A DNA stretch of 64,000 nucleotides from Bombyx mori (lineage: Eukaryota; Arthropoda; Insecta; Lepidoptera; Bombycidae). The stretch is from assembly GCF_030269925.1 (NCBI RefSeq), contig NC_085132.1:4424501-4488500 (forward strand). The letters are read 5' to 3'. Below are positions 28,201-34,200 of this stretch, one piece after another; the first letter of the stretch is position 1; the number at the start of each line of letters is the position of its first letter. A program made the translations under genes and the position numbers. The notes under the pieces were generated by a model. That model did not search any database. It was not told the DNA's origin and saw only the letters and a list, made by a program, of their open reading frames with translations.

Positions 28201-31200
28201 TTTTATACTTGGTACGGATGAGTGAAAAGTGAAATTTAGTTGTCGCTTAAGACATTTTCGCAACTTGAGCAATTTAAAGTTTAAAATTTGGAAACATATC
28301 ACAACAAAAAACCTCTTAAAAAACATCGAACTATAGATGCTACTCGTAATACCAAATAAAACGGACCTTTAATTACAAAGATAAAGGTCGCGTATTTAAG
28401 CGAAATGTCGCTTAACGAAATAGCCTTAGCCCTCGATATTATAACTAACAGACTTTATGAGACTTTACAACTGCTTTTCACAAAATTGAATCTAATTTTT
28501 TTATTTACTACATTATTATTATATTATTTCAGGCGTTTTGAATATCTTATATATTCTATTGTCGCTGAAGAATAAGCTGCTTGCTGTTCAAATAAATTAT
28601 GAGCCACATAATAGTATCTTGAGGTCTGGCACTTAACTTAGTCATTCGTAATTTGAAATAGGGAAAAATTAATTTCAAAATTTTATTTACCTCAGCCGCT
28701 TTGAACGTAAAATACAATAACATTTTATTGGATTTAGGTAGACTAAATTAGTGACAACGTATGGAGAAAGTAAAATTAGTAAAAGTAATTTGTATCTATC
28801 TTATGTACTTATCCCTAAAAGCGATTTCTTCCAGTCAACTTTTTTATTGTATATTTTTTGTAGAGTTAAACATTTTGTTATTATTAAAGTTATAGACGAG
28901 TTATTAATTAAGAAATAAAAGTAAACATTTTGTTGGTTAGTTTTTATTAACATTGTAATCCTGTCCACTGAATTTCTCGTCGGATTTTCTCAGTGGGTCG
29001 CGATTCCGATCCGGTGATAAATTCTGCGAAGCACTACTCTTGTTAGGGCTAGTGTTAGCAAATTCTCTCAGGTGGAGCCCGTGAGCTCACCTACCCGTCC
29101 GGTCGTAGCTGGAATAGCCTCTTGAAGCTACCAGGGAATAGGTAGGTAGAAAAATTTGCAATCCTCATTGTTTTGGTAATAAGCAATATTATTAGCCATA
29201 TCTATAGTAAAAAAGTCCTTTGTGTTTTGGTCTTCGTTGTGCTACTCGCGAATACAATGCCGCCACCCACTATGAGATCACAGTAGATAAAAGAGTAGAA
29301 TGACAAAAAAAGCAATTGAATTAGGCTTAAGTATGCCTTTGTGGCAGCCGACTGTTTTGTTGCGGAATTTTATAGCATAAAAAACTTATATGAAAGTTTT
29401 TTAAGGATACAAAAACTTCTATTAATATTTTACTTAAAAGACGGTAAATAAAATAATAATGTAATACGATTTAAATTATTCATATAATGTTTAATTTCAA
29501 TATATACATCGTCGGGGATGTAACTCAGTGGTAGAGTGTCTGCTTCGCATGCTGAAAGTCCTGGGTTCAAATCCCAGCATCTCCAAATTTTTTTTATTTT
29601 TTTTGTCTAGCTAACTAAATACTATTTCAAACCATCATGTAATTTTATATCATAAACGAAAATAGAAATATTTATTAGACAGATGATATCTTAATTTCCT
29701 GTCTGATTTCATAGCAAAGTTAAATCATCTATATATTAATACGTGAAGCAAAAACTTTGTATCCCTTTTTACGAAATTTTCGCAGACGGAGGAGTATGAA
29801 ATTTTCCATACTTATAGAGAATATCGAGAAGGAGTGCGCAATGCTATTTTTTTTTAAATAATGCATAAAAGATACATTAAATCAATAAAGAAAACATTAC
29901 ACACACTACATACCATATATTTGACGCACACACGCATGCATACTATTTATTGTCAAACTTTTGCTCTTGACGTGTGTGGTCAAATTGAGAATAGATTAAA
30001 TATTGTTTGTCTTTGTTAATGTTTTTTATAGTGTAGTCTTGGCGAAATTAGTGATTAAAATATAATCATAATAGTGTACAAACTTAGAATTCCAATTAAT
30101 TATAATCGAATTTCGGCTACTGCGGGACCTCTAGTTTAATAAAAAATGTGAAAATTATGATTTGCTTTGTTAAGAAAGGTTTTGTTGGACTTTTTTTTTA
30201 TTGCTTAGATGGGTGGACGAGCTCATAGCCCACCTGGTGTTAAGTGGTTACTGGGGCCCATAGACATCTACAACAACGGCTGCCCCACCCTTCAAACCGA
30301 AACGCATTACTGCTTCACGGCAGAAATAGGCAGGGTGGTGGTACCTACCCGCGCGGACTCACAAGAGGTCCTACCACCAGTAAATCCACCAGTTTTAGTG
30401 ATTAAATGTTTAAAATAAAATTTATGAGAAAATTAAAAAAAGAGCGCCATCTATGAGAGGGGTCCAGAAGCAGTGGTTATGTGCATTCACGATTCAAATA
30501 ACCTAGACGTCCGTCTACTCTACCACTTATCGAGTGCATTAAACATAAAAACCCACTTAACACCACTTAGGCCATGAATTCGTTTGCCATTCGACAGCGT
30601 TAAAAAGTATAAAAGAATAAGACCAAAGCAAGTGTAAATGACATTTAATATAATTTAATATTCGAAAACTAAAGATATCGGTTCATGGAAGGATCATTGA
30701 CCAAGCTGAGGGCCAGGGGGATCAGGCTAGGGCCAGTGGGTCCAGAATGGGACCTGGGGGCCCAGATTTTAGGTGCCACTTTGAAACCAATTTTTTTTGT
30801 TGAAGCTATACTTCTTTAGGCGCGTTATGAAAAATTGATGAGAGTGTAATTTTACGATGCGCGCGCACCGTGACACAAAATTAACAGAATGAAGTTGCCC
30901 ACTAAATCGATCATTACAATACGACCGACGTAACTTGGCCAGTCTGAATATAGCCGCAGGTGAACTTTCCGAACCGTACCGAGAATTACCGAATTTATAC
31001 GATGCCAAGAAAAGGGATGTCCAATATGCGTGTTTGAGGATGTTGTTTAATCGATTTTTTTTCAAATTTATTAAAATTTAAATATAAAAAAAAGAAATAA
31101 ATTTAATAAAAATAAAGTATAACTTCTTACGCGCGTACATAAGTACACGCACCCTTTTTATGTTATGAGATATCTTGATCAAAATCACTCAAAAATTCGA

Positions 31201-34200
31201 TTAATTTTTTTCGATTCAATGTTGAAAAATACAAGACATGAAAATAAAACTAGTTCCAAAAGAATATTATTATTAATGACGTCAAATCTCGTGAAATTAC
31301 AACACAAAGTAAACAAATAGAGAAGAAAATTTACTCAACTTTATTGCGTATTTATGTGTGGGTTTAATACATAAAATATCTAACGCCACAATATCATGAC
31401 GTATGTATTCTTTAGAAATTCCCATATCTCATTCCGTCCTGATTCACAAAATCTTCATACGAATTTTATTGTATTCAATGTTGTAATAATAAAAATGCTA
31501 AAGATTTTGCGTGAATCGCATTAGTACTATATATATGAATATCAAATTTTTTTATTGCCCTTCTTGCTGTCCATTTAACGCAATAAATAAAAATTATAAC
31601 CATCACTCATTTAAACACACTAGTGATCCCCCGGTAGTCGAAATTCGACTATAATTAATTGAAATTATAAGTTTATTATCATTCTATTGTCAAACCCTAT
31701 TTATTATACTTCTATAGTCACAGATTTCGCCAAGACTACACTTTAATAAAGACAAACAATATATTTTAATTGATTTTAATCTCTTCTCAATTTGACCACA
31801 GACTTTAAGCAATAAGCTAAAAAGTTTGACAATAAATAAATAGTATGTATGCATGCGTGTGTATGTCAAATACATGGTAGTGTGTGTGTAAAATTTTTTT
31901 ATTGATTTAAAGTATTTTTTTTAGCAGAATTAAAAAAAAAAAATTTTACTTTCTGCGCTCCTTCTCTATATTCTCTATAAGTGTGGAAATTTTCATACTC
32001 CTCCGTCCACGCAATTTTTGTAAAATGGGGTACAAAGTTTTTGCTTCACGTATTAATATATAGATAGACAGTCGTATACATCAATCTATATCTTAGAAGG
32101 GCGCGACGGTCATTCTAATAACGACACCCCGTTGGTTTGATTATTGAGGTGCAATTAAGTTGCCCGTTAAATCAACGTATATGTATGTGCAATGCCCCAT
32201 GACTCATTTTGAAAAACTCTGTTAAGTCGAATGAAAGAATCTTGTCGTATAGCCTCGTAATGTGTGTGTTTTTGGGAATGTGTTTGTTGGTTTTTTTTAT
32301 TACGCCTCCGTTCCGCCTTCACTGGGGATGGAGGGCGGGGTATGTCGGAGTTGAACCGACTAAAACCTCCGGTCGTTCAACAACCAGCATCCAAACCTCG
32401 CATGAGAGAGAACTCATGAAAAGGCAAATGGGGGAAAGCGAAGCGTTTAGTGCGGAGCACATCTCTCCCATCACCCTCCCCCTCGGGACGCCGGACCGGC
32501 GGTCGTCATCGCCACGACCACCAGCCCTTTCGGTGCGTTTGTTGGTAGCCGATTGACTTAAAACTTAATGGAAATTCCAATTATTTATGCTACTATGATG
32601 CTACTGTTCTACTATGTTGATGCTTCTATGCTATCGATATACGATGGCGCAACTCATTATAAAATTCGAAGTGAACCTTAGCCCATAGAAACAGCCCACT
32701 GAGTTTTCTCATCGGAGTTTTTTTATTATTGCTTATATGGGTGGACGAGCTCACAGCCTACCTAGTGTTAAGTGGTTACTGGAAACCATAGACATCTACA
32801 ACGTAAATGCGCCACCCACCTTGAGATATAAGTTCTAAGGCCTCAAGTATAGTTACAACGGCTGCCCCACCCTTCAAACCGAAACGCATGACTGCTTCAC
32901 GGCAGAAATAGGCTGGGTGGTGGTACCTACCCGCGCGGACTCACAAGAGGTCTTACCACCAGTGATTACGCAAATAATAATTTCTCTAAATCTAAATATA
33001 TAAGGGTTTGCGATTCCGATCCGCTGATAAAAGTTGTCATCACCATGCTATCGACGACACGACAAGCGCGAAGTTTCGGTTGTTACTATTAATAATAATA
33101 CTTAAAAAAAAACTTGTATGATTATGATTATAGTGATAACTATAATACTTTATTTTCAGATGCATTGCAGTTTTTATAAGTCGTGATCGAAATGATTTAA
33201 GTAATCGAAGGCCGTCTTAAAAGGGAAAAATTAAATAATAGCAATACACAGTACATTTTTATCTGAAATCATCATTCTCCTGCCCTTCTCCCAATCACTT
33301 GGGGTCGGCGCAACATATTCTCTCTTTCCATACTCCTCTATCATATACCATTTCTTCGCTCACTCCCCTCTTATACATATCGTCTTTCAAGCAATCCATC
33401 CATTTTTTCTTAGGTCTACCCCTTCCTCTTTATCTCAAATATAATTATCTCTTATAAATATAAAATACTAGCTGACCCGGCAGACTTCGTAGTGCCTCAA
33501 TCGATAAATAAAAGACCTAAACTTTTGTAATAAATAAAAGGAATCCATCCGACGGGGGAAACATCAAAGGAAAAACAAAATTGTTTGTTCTTATATAATT
33601 CCGAGCATTTTCATATTTATTCAAACTTTTTAAATCTTCTCTGGACTTCCACGAATAATTCAAGACCAAAATTAGCCAAATCGGTCCAACCGTTCTCGAG
33701 CTTTGGCGAGACTAACGAACAGCAATTAATTTATATATATATAGATAAATATAAAATATATATATAAAAATCTCTTATTTAACAAATTCAACAAGCGCGT
33801 GCCGTAACCTTTTTTTGTGACGGAAACTCGATTGAACCATTGACAATAATAGACACAAATTGTTGATTTCGACCACACAAGTCTACAATGTACTTGATTC
33901 TAACCTTTATACATACATCTACACAAATAAAAATGCTACCGTTTTGTTTGTATGTGTGCTTGTCCTTTATGTGTCCTTAAAATGAAACCAGATTGTGATG
34001 AACGTTGGCAGGTACAGCTGTTCTTGGCGCTCTAGGAAAGGTTACTGTCATAGTACAATCAAACAACTTTTTTTTTTACCTACCTATGCTATGGTAGCCT
34101 TGAGAGGCTGTTTCAACTTCACCCTAACGTGTAGGCTATTTCAGCTTCACCCTAACGTGTAGGTGAGGTCACGGGACCCAAACCGGAGTGGTGCTAACAC

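Noticed and set aside
32209..32556. 115-residue plus-strand frame in a GC-rich stretch
   Set aside because: High GC makes long frames likely by chance. No motif seen.
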